In this document: positions 9,332 to 20,703 of the stretch, piece after piece
How positions within the stretch are numbered: the first letter of the stretch is position 1
Layout: the number at the start of each line of letters is the position of its first letter
Assembly: GCA_000507305.1 (NCBI GenBank)
Contig: DF239294.1
Location: 174,173 to 238,172, forward strand
DNA length: 64,000 nt
Source: Breviolum minutum Mf 1.05b.01
Lineage: Eukaryota > Sar > Dinophyceae > Suessiales > Symbiodiniaceae
Reading direction: 5' to 3'
Position numbers and translations under genes: made by a program
Notes under the pieces: model-generated
What the model was told of the DNA's origin: nothing
Database searches by the model: none
What the model saw: the letters and a program-made list of their open reading frames with translations, nothing else

Positions 9332-10188
9332 ATAAACATAGACGGTTCTCCAGGGTCCAACACATCGAATAAATCACAGCAACAAAAAGTGATCTCACTC
9401 AACTTCAACCACCAAACTTCCCAGGGTCTTGTATATGGGAAGTCTCCCCCAAACAACGTGGAGCCTTTCCCTTTGAGAAGTGAGTTGATGATATTCAAAC
9501 CCGACTGAAATCGCCAAACCACACCAGTTACCGGTTGACGATGTTGATACTTTTTTTCTCATGATTGACAGGTCTTTTTTTTTTGAAAAAATACATCCCA
9601 TAGGCAGGATTTTTCAGCTATCAAGGTTGTGTGTTCATATGAACAACAGTGTTTCAGCTATCTTGAAGCTGCTTTGGATGAGCTAGATTCCAATTGAAAT
9701 CACAGGATGTCGTGTAATTCACATATCAAGTTTCCTATACTGTATAGGTATAGATATGGTTGTACCATGGTTTATGTACAATCAGATTTATGCACCATAT
9801 ACAGCATATGTTATACAACATATGCTTCAAGAAGCCTACGCTTCCCAGGCATCCAACGTCGCAAACCCTGCGGTATCGTCGGAGGTTTCAGGCGCTGATG
9901 CCGGTTGAGTGAGTTTAATCGTTGATGTTGTTTATTTATATATATATATATATCTTGGGATATCATGGGGGTATCCCTCACCCACGATGCCAGTGAAATA
10001 ATAATCTGTTCATTTTTATGAAGGGCCCCCGAAAAAAGACCTTCACAAACTCCACTGTTAGTGGGCCGGGGATACCCCCAATATTTACAGTATAATATAG
10101 ATAGAAGTAGCATGTTTTAGTGTTTTCAAGTTTATGCATACATTCATTCTATGATTCGTCTCTCTATGTCTCCCCATTGAACCTTCAG

Positions 10189-11789
10189 AGCGCTGCTGAT
10201 CCTTTTCCCCTCAATGCCCAAACACCATAGGGCGAGGTCTATCTTTTGGGCCTGTAGGGTGCATTGGGTTGGGGGACAAGGATGGAAATTTTGAAAAATG
10301 AGGGTGCCCTTGGGTCAGGTGTCAAGGGGTGAACTCCACCAACGGGTGTCATGTTTGCATTTGAGCAGATGACTTGGATGACGTGTCAAGGGGATTGAAC
10401 TGGCTTCGTTGATATCGATGATGGACTAGCATAGTTGCAAATCCTCATAAGCGGGTTTCCAAATAGACGTTGACACGACTCCAGTGTGGTTCTGAATTCT
10501 CAAACGTATAGGAAGAAACAAATCCTCTTTAGATACTCTATAGATACAGGTTTCAATCCTTGACAAACCTTGGAATCGAAGGTTTTTTCAAAACAGAAAG
10601 CCTCCAACTCTATCCAAGATGATTTCTGAAACTTCCGACAAGGCTTTTCGGCTTAGCCTTTCAGCAGCACTTGGATGACCCAAAAACACGGCCGGTATCT
10701 CAGGGGAAGCTCCCAAGATGCTCAGTAGTCGGCTGGGTAAGTGTGACGGTTACCAAGAGGTGTGATGGATTTATGATGAGATTATTTGGGTGATACCTGG
10801 TGATTATTCAGAATTTCATAATGTTTGTTCAAATGTGTTCATGTAAAGGGCCATGTTTGTTGATTGCTTCCGATCGTCGATGTTTGAATCCTTTTTAGTG
10901 GACAGACATTCAGCTTAGCTTCTTCATGACCGGCTGTGATCCTGAAATCACTCGAAGATATTCAGATATTCATCTAAAAAGATTTAAAAGGGCGTGCGGT
11001 CCCACACTTATACCTGTTTATTTTCACCAATCGGTAGGAAATGACCAAACGTGATGGCTATTGTTCAAATGGGTTCAAAGCACCCAATATCATCTATGAT
11101 GACACATCAAATGTTGATCAAATTTGTTTATATGTTGTTCAGGTGAGTCAAAACCACCAACTAGACCTGATAGTTCATTATTATTGTATGTACACGCTTG
11201 ACTGTATGATTATATTATTTTATATGTTGTATCTAGATTTGTTTTCTTCATGTACTTTGATACCCACTATTCTCACGATTGAGATTGTTTGTGTTGTCCT
11301 TCCAAATCTTTCTAGGTTTTTCTTCAAATCACTACAAAGAGTACGCGCTTGACCTTATATCTCCTGGCCAAGGCGTGTTTTTTGGCGGTGAACAGGTGCT
11401 GCAGCACCTCTTCCAGCGGAAAGGTGGTGTGAAAAGAAGGGGGAATGTACACGTAGTACCCTTTCCCATGACGGATCCATGGGACTGGTATATTTACCTA
11501 TAGTTAAACCATCAAAATCAACCAAATGGTAAGTAAATATACTGTAAGTCCCATGGATACTATGGGGTTTTGCCATGAAGCTTTTAGAACAACGTTTTTT
11601 TTTCATTTTCTTGTCGATTTCGAGCAGCTATTGGATTTGAATATCTCCACGTTTCTCACTTTTTGAGGGGTTACCCCTCTCACGGGATTGACGCCTTTGA
11701 AACCCACAGCCGTGGTTTCTCAAAAGCATGGGGCATATGGGCCCGTTGATGAAGAGCAAGAGCAGACATTTGGGTCAGTTTTCAGATGA
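10189..11789 (+). CDS. Multi-exon gene of unknown function (3' part)
   Basis: Four exons are supported: 10189-10236 (phase 2 to 2, then GTCTAT), 10643-10736 (starts by completing an Arg codon, ends TGG|GTAAGTG), 11316-11423 (after TTTCTAG, ends AAG|GTGGTG) and 11668-11789 (after TTTTGAG, ending at TGA 11787-11789). Exon pairs 1-2 and 3-4 agree in phase; at least one exon is missing between 10736 and 11316. Recognisable pieces are YKEYALDLISPGQGVFFGGE and the tail GPVDEEQEQTFGSVFR. The last intron contains a family D repeat. The stop lies 166 nt before the next gene's ATG on the same strand. No family recognised. Confidence 0.5.
11465..11567. repeat. Family D element inside an intron
   Basis: The arms CCATGACGGATCCATGGGAC and GTCCCATGGATACTATGG bracket TATATTTACCTATAG. 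The inverted arms can pair over about 20 bp with interruptions. It lies wholly in the intron between 11423 and 11668. Confidence 0.65.
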
Positions 11790-11955
11790 GGTAAAGCCAT
11801 ACTGCAATTCTCTTCCAGGTGGTTTTGGGCCAGGAGCTGGAATAAACCAGCTTAATACCGGTTGATTTGTGGTGTTACAATCTCAGAATTACAATGAACA
11901 CTATCATTCCTTGGGACCCTTGTGTTTTCCTCCTGTTTTTTTACGTTGTTTCGCC

Positions 11956-14121
11956 ATGGCTTGGAGTCCCATGGTTTCGGTTCGTGTGTTTCGCTTCTGT
12001 CAGAGTGCAATTTGGTGGACTTTGGTGATTCTTTATGTTATTGATCCAAGTAGATTGATGGCCGAGCTGAATCTTCCAGCATGGCTGAATTTTTGTTTCT
12101 ATTGTTATTATAAAGCTGGACTTTTTGAGGTGTCAGTTGGACTACCTGCTGCGGTTTGTTTGATCCTCATACCACGTTCCATTTTGACGATTTCCAGTCG
12201 GAAAACAAACTTTGGCCCTCACATGATTGGTATCATTACTTTGACCGCCTGTGCTTTGGAACCGTTTGGTGGCCCACCAGGGTTGAAGGAGTGGATAGTG
12301 TATGTTGGCATCGTCACTGGAAGGGCAGCCACAGCTTATTTGGGCATCCTCTTGCTTGTAATCTCACGTAGCTCAATCTTGTCAGATTGGCACGGCTTGG
12401 AATACATCAGCATGATTCCTTTGCATAGAATTGCTGGATGGTGGGTGGTTGCTTTCTCCTTGCTGCACTCACTTGCCTTTGTTGTGTACTACCTGATGAG
12501 GGGTGGCTGGCACGACCTCCTCATCTCTTGCATTCCATTGGCAGTGCCTTGTGATGAAGGGGAGTATCCCTGCTGGAACCTCGAAGGACTCGTCAATGGG
12601 TTTGGCGTTGTCGCAACTCTTACGGTGATTTTGCTGGGATTGTTCTCACGAAAGTACGTGCGACGGAGTTTCTACAACCACTTCTACTTCACCCATGTGC
12701 CAAGCTCTTTTGTGTTTATGATGTTCTGTGGTTTGCATGACTTCTCCATGGCTTTGCTGATGTTTCCAGGGCTGGTGCTTTACTTCAAAGACAGAGTCAC
12801 GGCAAGGCGTTCGAGGATCGATGTGGAGGTGACATCCAAAGTCCTTTGCCAAGACGAATCCACAGTGATCCTTCTCAGTTGGCCATGTGAAGCATCCAGG
12901 CATCTACTGCCAGGAAGCCGCTGGGTATATTTGAGTGTACCTAGCATCTCAAGCAATCAATGGCATCCATTTTCAGTGATTCAACATGCTGGCAAGGCTT
13001 TTGTAGTGTTGAAAAATAGTGGTGACTGGTGCCAGGCCCTTTGTGATGAACTCTCAGAGCTTTCGGAGAGTCGATCTTACGTGAACCGAATCAAGGTTGA
13101 TGGTCCGTACGGCTCCCCTTTCGGGTCCCAAGAATCACCATCAAAAAACGGGACTCTCCTCCTGGTTGCCGGTGGTGTTGGGATTTCTCCTTTCGTTGAT
13201 CTCCTGATCAACGCTGGTGGTCCATCGCCGAGTGGAGAGGGTGAAAATTCACGGAGTAGTATCAAAGTCATATGGGCAGTGCGGAGTCATGAGTACTATG
13301 GAATAGCCGCGGCTATTGATTTGCAGCTGTTGTCTCAAAAAGCCTCTGTTTCAGTCTACATCACTTCGGAGGAACGGGAGCAAAAATACGTCCCGGTGGG
13401 TCAGAAAAGCATTGGTTTTGTCCCAGACAGCGAATCACACACCGTGGATCATTGGCCCACGGCAGTGGTATTTGTGTCATGTGCCCTTCTTGCTGTGGGT
13501 GTTGTGGTATCAGACCTTTTCCATCCCTTGGAAGTAGGGGAAAGTGTTCGGAGCATTACAGAATGGGCTTTGATCAAGCGCTTATTGCCGTTGGTCATTT
13601 GCTTGTTGATCACCATGTTTGTCAGCTTTGGAATGTGGGTCGCCAAGCAGCAATCACCCAAACGCAACCGATGCTACGAATCCTGGCCGGAACGGTTCCT
13701 AAGTCGCATTTAGAAGCATCACGATTTTGCACCCAGAGTTTCATTCCATCTCAGAATTTCCTTTTTTGGATAGAAACCCTGTGCGCTGATACACATAAAA
13801 CATTGTTCTAGAGGTCGTGTATGTGCATCCAAACTTCTGTATAACCTCCCCCAAGTTTAAGATCAAAGAAGTGAAATCATTTTTCATTTGCATCCATCTT
13901 TCAACGTCACCAGGTTTATTGAAGACTTCAATGAGTCGAATCTCCAGATTTTTCACTCCAAGCCGAACTTGGAGGAACTCTTGCAGGATGTTGAAGGATC
14001 TTTAGAAGTGAAAGCATGCGGTCCAGAACGAATGCTTGCATCCCTGTCGAGCATCACGCAACGGCTGAAAGCCAGCCGTGGTTTTGAGGTTGATCTGGAC
14101 ATTTTGGAGTCAAATCTTTAA
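11956..14121 (+). CDS. Ferric reductase / NADPH oxidase-like membrane protein
   Basis: Exon 1 runs from ATG 11956 to a donor between about 13640 and 13700 (several GT/GC choices in phase 2). Exon 2 is 13914-14121, after ACGTCACCAG. Exon 1 shows the bis-heme pattern of the ferric reductase family: His157/His171 and His247/His261, each pair 14 residues apart, in hydrophobic helices. It then shows an FAD-binding motif HPFSV (337), DGPYGSPFG (382) and the NADPH-binding GGVGISPF (406). Two further membrane helices follow near the end of exon 1, and exon 2 supplies the terminal CGPERM motif. Helices placed within the NADPH domain are typical of plant FRO-type ferric-chelate reductases. The predicted role is transfer of electrons from cytosolic NADPH across a membrane to ferric iron or oxygen. 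Without exon 2 the protein would lack its CGP motif. Confidence 0.87.
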
Positions 14122-14346
14122 GCGCTTAAAGCTTTAACAAGTGCAGTTTTGTCGGCCACTTGCCTAACAGGATCCAAGAGGCCTTTGTGGGGTGATTTGT
14201 TCCATTGACTTTTAAGATTTGTGTTTTGCCCAGTTTGTGCCTGTGTATAGCCTGTATAGTAGCAAGTGTGCACAACCATGCACGAGCTTCAAAGACTGAA
14301 CCAGAGCTGGGTGCCTGAGGGAAACGAGATGCGATATGCACAACGT

Positions 14347-14454
14347 TGGCTGGTGGTTTCATTTTTTCATTTTTCACCCTGATCCTTGGGGAAAGGATCC
14401 AATTTGACGAATATATCTCATATTTTCAAGTGGGTTGTTTCAACCACCAACTAG
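14347..14454. repeat. Family A introner-like element
   Basis: Left end GGCTGGTGGTTTCATTTTTT is slightly degenerate (GC instead of GT at the boundary). The core GATCCTTGGGGAAAGGATCC and right end TTTCAACCACCAACTAG are intact. Confidence 0.8.
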
Positions 14455-14506
14455 ACAATGAACTACCCAAAAGCCTCAGTTTTATCCTTTCTGCCTGGGT
14501 GGTCAG

Positions 14507-14643
14507 GCCACATGGTGCGGCTGAAACGACGTCTTAAAGCTTCACCACGGAAATTTCGAGGCATCTTCAACTTTGACCCCCCTGTGAGCGTGGAAGTGTT
14601 CGACAAACTTTGGGTTCCCAAAAAAAAACTAGAAATAACTTGA
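14507..14643 (+). CDS. Candidate 3'-terminal exon or small ORF
   Basis: Follows GGGTGGTCAG and ends with TGA at 14641-14643. An ATG at 14512 would give 43 residues: a basic start (MVRLKRRLKASPRKFRG) and IFNFDPPVSVEVFDKLWVP. It starts 52 nt after a family A element, whose CTAG could be an alternative acceptor. No family recognised. Confidence 0.4.
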
Positions 14644-14959
14644 CTTAGTAATACTTAAATACTCAGTATATCTCAGTATATTTTATTGGGTAAGGGGTTC
14701 AAGAGTCCATTAGATTCAATTTTAGGCAAGCAATGAAATAATGAAGCATGGTTTGGTGGATGTCTTTTGGATGAAACCAGTAGTTACCCACTAGTGGTGA
14801 TTCCTGTTTTTTTTGGGTGGAGCGCGGGAAAGATTTGAAAAACATCAAACTTGTGTTGTTGTGCTTAGGAAGATAGTCATGGGGCCTGTTGTCGTTCCGA
14901 TTTCATGTTTGTCATCAAGCTAAGCTCCATTCTCTGATGACTATTGCTAAGTATTATTG

Positions 14960-14960
14960 G

Positions 14961-15003
<43 letters not shown>

Positions 15004-15114
15004 GTCATCATCATCATCATCATCATCGTCACCATCTCCATCACCATCAACATCACTACCACCATCACCACCACCATCACCACCACCATCACCACCATCA
15101 TCATCACCATCATC
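14960..15114. repeat. CAT/CAC trinucleotide microsatellite
   Basis: About 150 nt of (ATC/CAT)n grading into (CAC)n. All six frames are open here only because of the repeat, giving poly-Ser, poly-His, poly-Ile, poly-Asp or poly-Met, so no protein is called. Confidence 0.95.
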
Positions 15115-15617
15115 GCCTTTCAGTTTCGGGGTGTTTTGTGGTTTCCCAGCGACAACCCGCCCAGGGAACGCCAAAACCCATGTCTTTCGTCGTGTCCTGC
15201 ATGGAAGCTTCAGAGGGGAACATTTTTGAATCGAATTCGGACTCCGCAGGTGGCATAGGCCTCCCAATAAAGGTGTTGTTTCTTTTGGCGTTATGTGTCT
15301 AAAACATTGAAAGGGGAAAACTCAGATTTGTAACCCAAACAATTCTTACGCATGGTCAGGGTAACCAATATCTTGCCTCTATGTTGGCATGTTTAACATG
15401 CTTGACAAACCTTACTTCAGGTGTTTAAAAAGATGGGACAGCTCCGGAAAAATTGCATGAGATCTCCATCATTAATTCAAATCGCTACCAGAGAGTTTTA
15501 TCATTTTCGTTGAAGAGGGGGTTTCAGGTTTCCAGGATGTAAGTCTGAACCACTGTTCTGAAATGGAAGCTATTTTGAACCCCCAAAATCAAGTGACTTC
15601 ATCATCCAACTTACCAG

Positions 15618-15710
15618 GGTGTTTTGTACTTCCTGTGAAGAAGAACAATTTGTTTGGAAGCCGAGATCCATCCATCTTTCGTTTAATCCTGAGATATCTC
15701 AATGAACGAG
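15618..15710 (+). CDS. Candidate exon with BTB/T1-like segment
   Basis: Follows CAACTTACCAG and ends AACGAG|GTATGT. The encoded piece ends SRDPSIFRLILRYLNERG. This resembles the central strand-helix part of potassium-channel tetramerisation (KCTD-type) BTB domains, where an Arg-Asp-Pro step precedes a leucine-rich helix. The match is short and no upstream BTB half was joined, so the assignment is tentative. Confidence 0.35.
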
Positions 15711-15909
15711 GTATGTATTGGGGAAATGATGAACCCATCAGTGGTTATTTTGAATACGTACCGTACTACCCCGTCCACCGAAACAAAAACAAGACCCACA
15801 AAACCATTCCAAAATCCGCATTCGCTTTAAGAAGGGCCTATTTTACCATTGATTAAGAAGTTTGATGCCTTAAAGTGACAGGCGTGCCCGAGTCCGGCAT
15901 CAGCACATT

Positions 15910-15993
15910 GAACTCACTCCTGTACAAGAGCGCGGGGGACACACTAGAATTCGGTGTAGTGTGTTCTCTGCGGTCTTGTACAGGAGTGAGTTC
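15910..15993. repeat. 84-nt near-perfect hairpin
   Basis: GAACTCACTCCTGTACAAGA (15910-15929) and its exact inverse (15974-15993) bracket a centre that continues to pair, with G-U pairs, to CACACTA/TAGTGTG. As plus-strand RNA it could form a stem of about 37 base pairs with a loop of around ten nt. It could be a tiny MITE or a structured RNA precursor. Confidence 0.8.
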
Positions 15994-16288
15994 CCCCGTC
16001 ACCGTTAGAAGCCGACGCAGCAGGTACCACTTTGCTTTATAGCTTTTATAAAGGCAGCCGAGTCGGCTCTGACACGGAAAATGCCAAAGGGGCCCTTCGC
16101 GTGAGCCTATACGAGAAAACAGTTGGTCAATGTTGGTTTCAGATCCTTGAGGGGAAGATGAAATTTGAGCACATAGCTGACGAACATTGGTGATTCACAC
16201 TTGTCATCCCCATTCTCAATAAAGAGCTCCTCTTAGCTCCTTTGGTTTTTACTCCGTGTAGCAGCAGTGATGAAACAGGTAGTGACGA

Positions 16289-16370
16289 AGCGGAAATGCC
16301 ACTGGCGGACCTCTGCGAACTCTCAGTTTTCAAAAAGGCTGCGAGAAACGGCGTTGGTTTGGTATTGCAG
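16289..16370 (+). CDS. Candidate exon
   Basis: Follows GATGAAACAG. One plus frame encodes GSDEAEMPLADLCELSVFKK and onwards without a stop to 16475. A minus-strand frame is also open across the same interval, so the strand is not proven. It lies inside the duplicated segment but the matching part of copy 1 is not similar. Confidence 0.28.
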
Positions 16371-17229
16371 CACCAGAGTTTTCTTGTATATACATTGTCA
16401 TTTTCTTCTAGTTCCTTGAGAGAGCTTGTTACTGAGCAGTGGGGATTTGTGATGCACAAACAGTTTGACTTTTGATTCGCAAGGAATTTCAAGTCTAGCA
16501 AGATCACAGGGAGGTGATAAGGTGATTGAAGCATCTTGAGCGGCGGAATGGTTTTTGGTGTTTGTCAACCAAAGCAGCAGTTGTCAGTTTCCAAACCAAC
16601 TCACTTAGAAGGTGGCAACAATATTTTGTCCCCCACGCATTGCAGATTTCATCAATAGAAATTGAATCTATCGAAGAGGTAAAGCTGTTCTGCACGGTTA
16701 AAAAGATTTGACATGATGTTGGTCAGCCACCTTGTTTGGCCCATTTTGATGCTTGAGACCTGTCACGGTTATCTGTGAACGCAAGCAACACCTATACCAT
16801 ACACTAGTTAGATTGTTTTCAACCATGAACATTGTGCTATGAACTAAACCTCATTGTTCATCAAACTCGCCCAGATTCTAGAAGGAACATCCCCATTTTT
16901 ACCGACTCCATTTCTTTCAATAACAAGTCTCGTCTCTAATTTCTTCGCATAAGTTGTATAAATTGTCCAAGGATTGATTTCATCGTTTTTGCTTCAAGAT
17001 TCAAGGTGTTTCCATCGAGATCGGAGTGAAATTTTGGAAGGTTTGATTCTATCGCCAAAATCACACAGCAGTTGTCAAACAGCAACTTGCATCATCTGAT
17101 GCATCTTTTGTGCCATGCCATTTTCTATAGCTATACCTGGCTATGTGCCACTGGAGTCATTGTGAAGAAATGGCAGGTGTTGGGACCCTTTGTGGTCGGC
17201 ACCTTGGTTTTATGTTAAAACGATGTAGC

Positions 17230-17377
17230 ACTTGGAGGATGGTCTGCCAATTAGCAAGTGGTTAGTAACCCCCATTTACATGCCACGGAAAGGCTGTATC
17301 GAAGGGGAATTTAGTCCACGACTTAGGGACTTAGGATTACTCTCACCATGGCTACTAACCATATACTAACTACAAGC
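17230..17377. repeat. Family B element, diverged copy
   Basis: Left end ACTTGGAGGATGGTCTGCCA and interior ACCCCCATTTACATGCCACG align with the other copies. The right end is degenerate (ATACTAACTACAAG). Confidence 0.55.
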
Positions 17378-17514
17378 AGCGGGCAGATGACCTATTCACT
17401 TTTTTGACAGGAAAACCGGTTAACCTTCACTATCCACAGTTACATGGTCTTGGCACGGCCCAAGTTTTACTGTAGTGATTTTTTCTCAAAGAACTAGTGC
17501 TAAGATCTCCAAAG

Positions 17515-17641
17515 TCCCCAGCAAATACTTCTCATGGACCAAATTTGGCAGGTGGGATAAGCAACGGTCCGTTTATTTGCATTCCTTCCAACACCAGCTT
17601 GTATACTGTTTACTTCAATGACAACATTGTTTTCAACGTGT
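17515..17641 (+). CDS. Candidate internal exon
   Basis: One plus frame is open from about 17480 to the donor CAACGT|GTAAGG. It encodes NLAGGISNGPFICIPSNTSL followed by YTVYFNDNIVFNV, a beta-rich, Asn-rich segment. The acceptor is uncertain (AAAG, CCCCAG and GGCAG are possible). The next plus-strand feature is the retroelement fragment, so the gene may continue at 19791. Confidence 0.42.
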
Positions 17642-17835
17642 AAGGATTCACCCCAGTCCATATTTTGAGTCCATTTTATCGGACTATGATTTTTACACAC
17701 CTTCACACTGGTGTTACTGACCGCGTGACCGTGTGTGTTACCCCGCTTTCAGAAGGAATCGACCCGCGGGACCTTTTATATGGTTTTATTATCTTGTTGG
17801 GGTCTAAACTCCCATGATTTCCATGCAACAGGGGA

Positions 17836-17925
17836 TGGTCATCAACCCAATCGTAGGGTTTTATATACCTATTAAAAGGATTCCCTATCACAGGTGGGAT
17901 GACCATCCCCAATATAGGGAGTCCA
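17836..17925. repeat. Family J inverted-repeat element
   Basis: GATGGTCATCAACCCAATCG at the left and AGGTGGGATGACCATCCCCA at the right are inverted, around TTTATATACCTATT. A diverged relative lies at 21229. Confidence 0.6.
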
Positions 17926-17932
17926 ATTTCAT

Positions 17933-19747
17933 TTGCTTCAAGACAATTTACCTGACATCGTTGCTTTTCTTGACCATTGTTGGATGAAGCATGTGATGCA
18001 GTGTCGCATCACACGGAAAGAATGGCAGCAATTTCCAATCCCAGACAGGGTGGCCACAACAAGACTTCTTTCTAAAATGACCCCCAATCAGCAACAGGTA
18101 CTTGCTACTCAAATCACAGGAGCATATATGCTAGGTCAACAGAGACTTCACATTGAAGATGCTGTTGAAGATTGTGCCTTATGTGGGCAAAATGAAGATA
18201 TTCAGCACAGAATCCTCACTTGTCCGAATCTTCAGCACGTCCATGTTGAGCACTCGCAGGCAGTCAGTTTCTTGAAAGAACATCATCCGTGTTACTTACA
18301 CATCCCAGTCGTGTTTCAACATGAGGCATACGAATTTCAAACATGGATATTCTCCCAACTTCCTTCCCCGGTGTTGTTGGAAGATGTGCTTGAGCAAGCC
18401 CGCATTGAAGCGAATGGTGGCCAACGCCCCATGTTTTGGACAGATGGCAGTTGTAACACACCATCATGCCATGGAAATCGTCGTGCAGCATTTGGCATAG
18501 TGTATCATCCTCACATTACAGATGAGCAAGTAAATAAGTTGGTTGAAACATATATTCAAACTCAACAGCTACCACCTAGCTTTCAAGTGGTTGGTGCGGC
18601 AGCCTGCCAAGGCATGCAAACCATTCCTCGAGCTGAAATGCAAGCAGTCCTAGCATTAGTCCAGCAGACTGATTCCGCAATCATTTTTACCGATTCCAAC
18701 TATGTGATAACTCAAGTGGATAACCTTGGCATGGTGCTTGACATTTTTAAGATGCATAAGTCTCCCAACTTTGACCTTTTGGTAAAACTTTGGAATAGGT
18801 TGCAGAATGGTGACTTCATTTTGAAGAAAATTAAAGCGCATGACATCCAACCACACCGAGATTCCTTTCAAGAAACATTTCACAAACTTGGAAACGACAG
18901 TGCAGATGCAGTTGCAAAAAGAGCTAGGATACAATTTGAAAAACAGTGTCCTGTTCCACAAAATAATACCACTGAAATAAGCAGTCACATTGCAAAACAG
19001 AATTTTGAATTTCGATACCAGCTACAAGTGGAACGTACGAAACTGCTTAATGCCAAACAACAGGCAGCACGTCCATTGATAGCGTCAAAAACATTTCAGG
19101 ATCACCTTAGCAATTTGTGCCCGGAATACGACAACACGTGGTCATTTCAATCTACAGACGGAGATTTTCAAGCAGTGCAATCATGTTTGTGGGGCACGCA
19201 ATATTCAATACAGATCTTGCGATGGCTTGAAACGTTGAGATGGCCCGATGACGACACGCCTACGACAGTGGGCATTTCATGGTACGAGTTGGCTTGCAAT
19301 TTTTTGATGGTCACACAGACAGGCATTGTTATCAATACAGGTGGAACGGGCCGTCATTTTTTACCCAAAAGATTGTCGACGACGTCTTCAGAGATTGCAT
19401 TTTCTCGGCAGGCCTTCAGTTTTGAAAGAGCCATTACGAATATTCAGGCGATTATTCAGCGACCAATCTTGCCAATGGATCGAACGGTGGCCACTTCGGT
19501 ACGTCTACTTGGATTGCCGGTGGGGAAATCTGGGTTGAAGAAGCGACCAATCATGTGGTATCAAACTGAAATGGTCAATACGTTGGTGCAGCATTTTTCG
19601 CATGGGGAAATTCCGCTTGAAGTCCCCCCACTCCCCATCAAAGGGGCACTATTCACAGTCGAGACGCAATCTGACGATATGGAGCACGATCATGACTGGA
19701 CATTGAGGATACGTATTCACAATCGGGAACGCAAGAAACGACGTTAG
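17933..19747 (+). pseudogene. Retrotransposon polyprotein 3' part: zinc finger + RNase H
   Basis: 604 codons stay open to TAG 19745-19747 with no good ATG at the 5' edge (the first is at 17983), so this is a 5'-truncated copy. Near residue 80 there is CALCGQNEDIQHRILTCP, the zinc-binding pattern found after reverse transcriptase in many non-LTR elements. An RNase H domain follows with its acidic residues in FWTDGSC, PRAEMQAV, FTDSNYV and GNDSADAV. About 250 further residues with a basic tail are unassigned. Reverse transcriptase itself is missing. It probably inserted in an intron on the same strand as the neighbouring exons. The reading frame is intact over this length, suggesting a recent insertion or selection. 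Confidence 0.85.
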
Positions 19748-19790
19748 CTGGCTTTTTCTTTACGGTTCACAGTTGCTACTTGACTTTGAG

Positions 19791-19847
19791 CAATCACGAC
19801 GTTTGCAGGTAAGGATGCAACTGAAGAGTTCGACATGCTTCTTGAAG
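19791..19847 (+). CDS. Cytochrome b5-type heme-binding domain exon
   Basis: The frame reads ITTFAGKDATEEFDMLLE, matching the conserved AGKDATEEF segment that follows the HPGG heme loop in cytochrome b5 domains. The acceptor is TTTGAG (phase 1) and the donor GAAG|GTCCTT. If unspliced, the frame meets TAG at 19859. The exon with HPGG should lie upstream, beyond the retroelement fragment that ends only 44 nt before, but was not found. The partner domain (desaturase, reductase or other) is unknown. Confidence 0.55.
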
Positions 19848-20546
19848 GTCCTTCGAAGTAGTTTGTGTCACCTTTTTTATTTCACGTTTATCTCATTCCA
19901 ATAGAGAATGACTGGTCATTTCTGCAATGCGGGGAATGATCAACCTGAGACGCCTCAGACCGCAAGTCCGTGCGCCCAATATAGGGAGTTTAGACCTTGG
20001 CACATATGGCCATGATGTAAAGAAGCCCTTGTTACTGAATAAGGTTTTACATAATCTATATTGCCGATGGCGCGGAAATTTGGCTAAATGCCTGGAAATA
20101 CCTGGAATGAAAAAAACATTTAGATAGTGGGGTATGAATATGAAACACCAACTTCAACTGGTGCAACTGCCAGATTTCTGAAGCATCAGCATGGCGCTCC
20201 ATTGACATGAAAAGTAATGACCGAGTCAACTTTCTTGTCTGAGGATCCAAGGGATCACTGAGTATGTTTTGCTGGTTGGTTTGTTTTTTGACAAATCATC
20301 ATCTTCACAATATCCGGTAGTATGGTGTGACAAGGATACAGCCACTTGAATCATTTTTCCCAAGCAATATGGAAATTGAATTCGAATTCTTTTCTTTCCC
20401 TGCCCTCATTTTGTGTAAATGATATTTGGTGCTTTCTTTGGGGGTGTGAGTCTTACACCTAGTCCCTCCCTTACAATCAATTTTGTATTTTTGAGACTTT
20501 TTTGAGTGATTCTTGACTTCCTCCATTGAAACACCTCCAACACCAG

Positions 20547-20695
20547 GTAAGAACGAGTTGGATGGTGAACCTTGGCGTTTGAGTGCCAATGCGTCGGAAT
20601 TCACCGCGAAGGCCGTGAAGAGTCGGAAGTTTCTGGCTTCCAGTGGTCGAGTGACAGTGAGCTGGGCTGAGGCGAGGCGGGAATATTGTTGTTAA
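20547..20695 (+). CDS. Candidate 3'-terminal exon
   Basis: Follows CCAACACCAG and ends with TAA at 20693-20695. It encodes a hydrophilic piece: LDGEPWRLSANASEF, then KSRKFLASSGRVTVSWAEAR. The minus strand is also open here, so strand choice rests on the acceptor and on neighbouring plus-strand exons. Confidence 0.38.
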
Positions 20696-20703
20696 AAAAA
20701 GAT

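Larger units (their letters stand above)
15157..17190. repeat. Diverged long duplication, copy 2
   Basis: Second copy of 6775-9190. Matches include CGCCCAGGGAACGCCAAAAC, ATGATGAACCCATCAGTGGT and the conserved block at about 16800-16950. It contains a long hairpin (15910-15993) not seen in copy 1. Confidence 0.7.

Noticed and set aside
14944-15258. Long open frames on both strands across the CAT repeat
   Set aside because: They translate to homopolymers of Ser, His, Ile, Asp or Met depending on frame, which is what a trinucleotide microsatellite produces in any frame.
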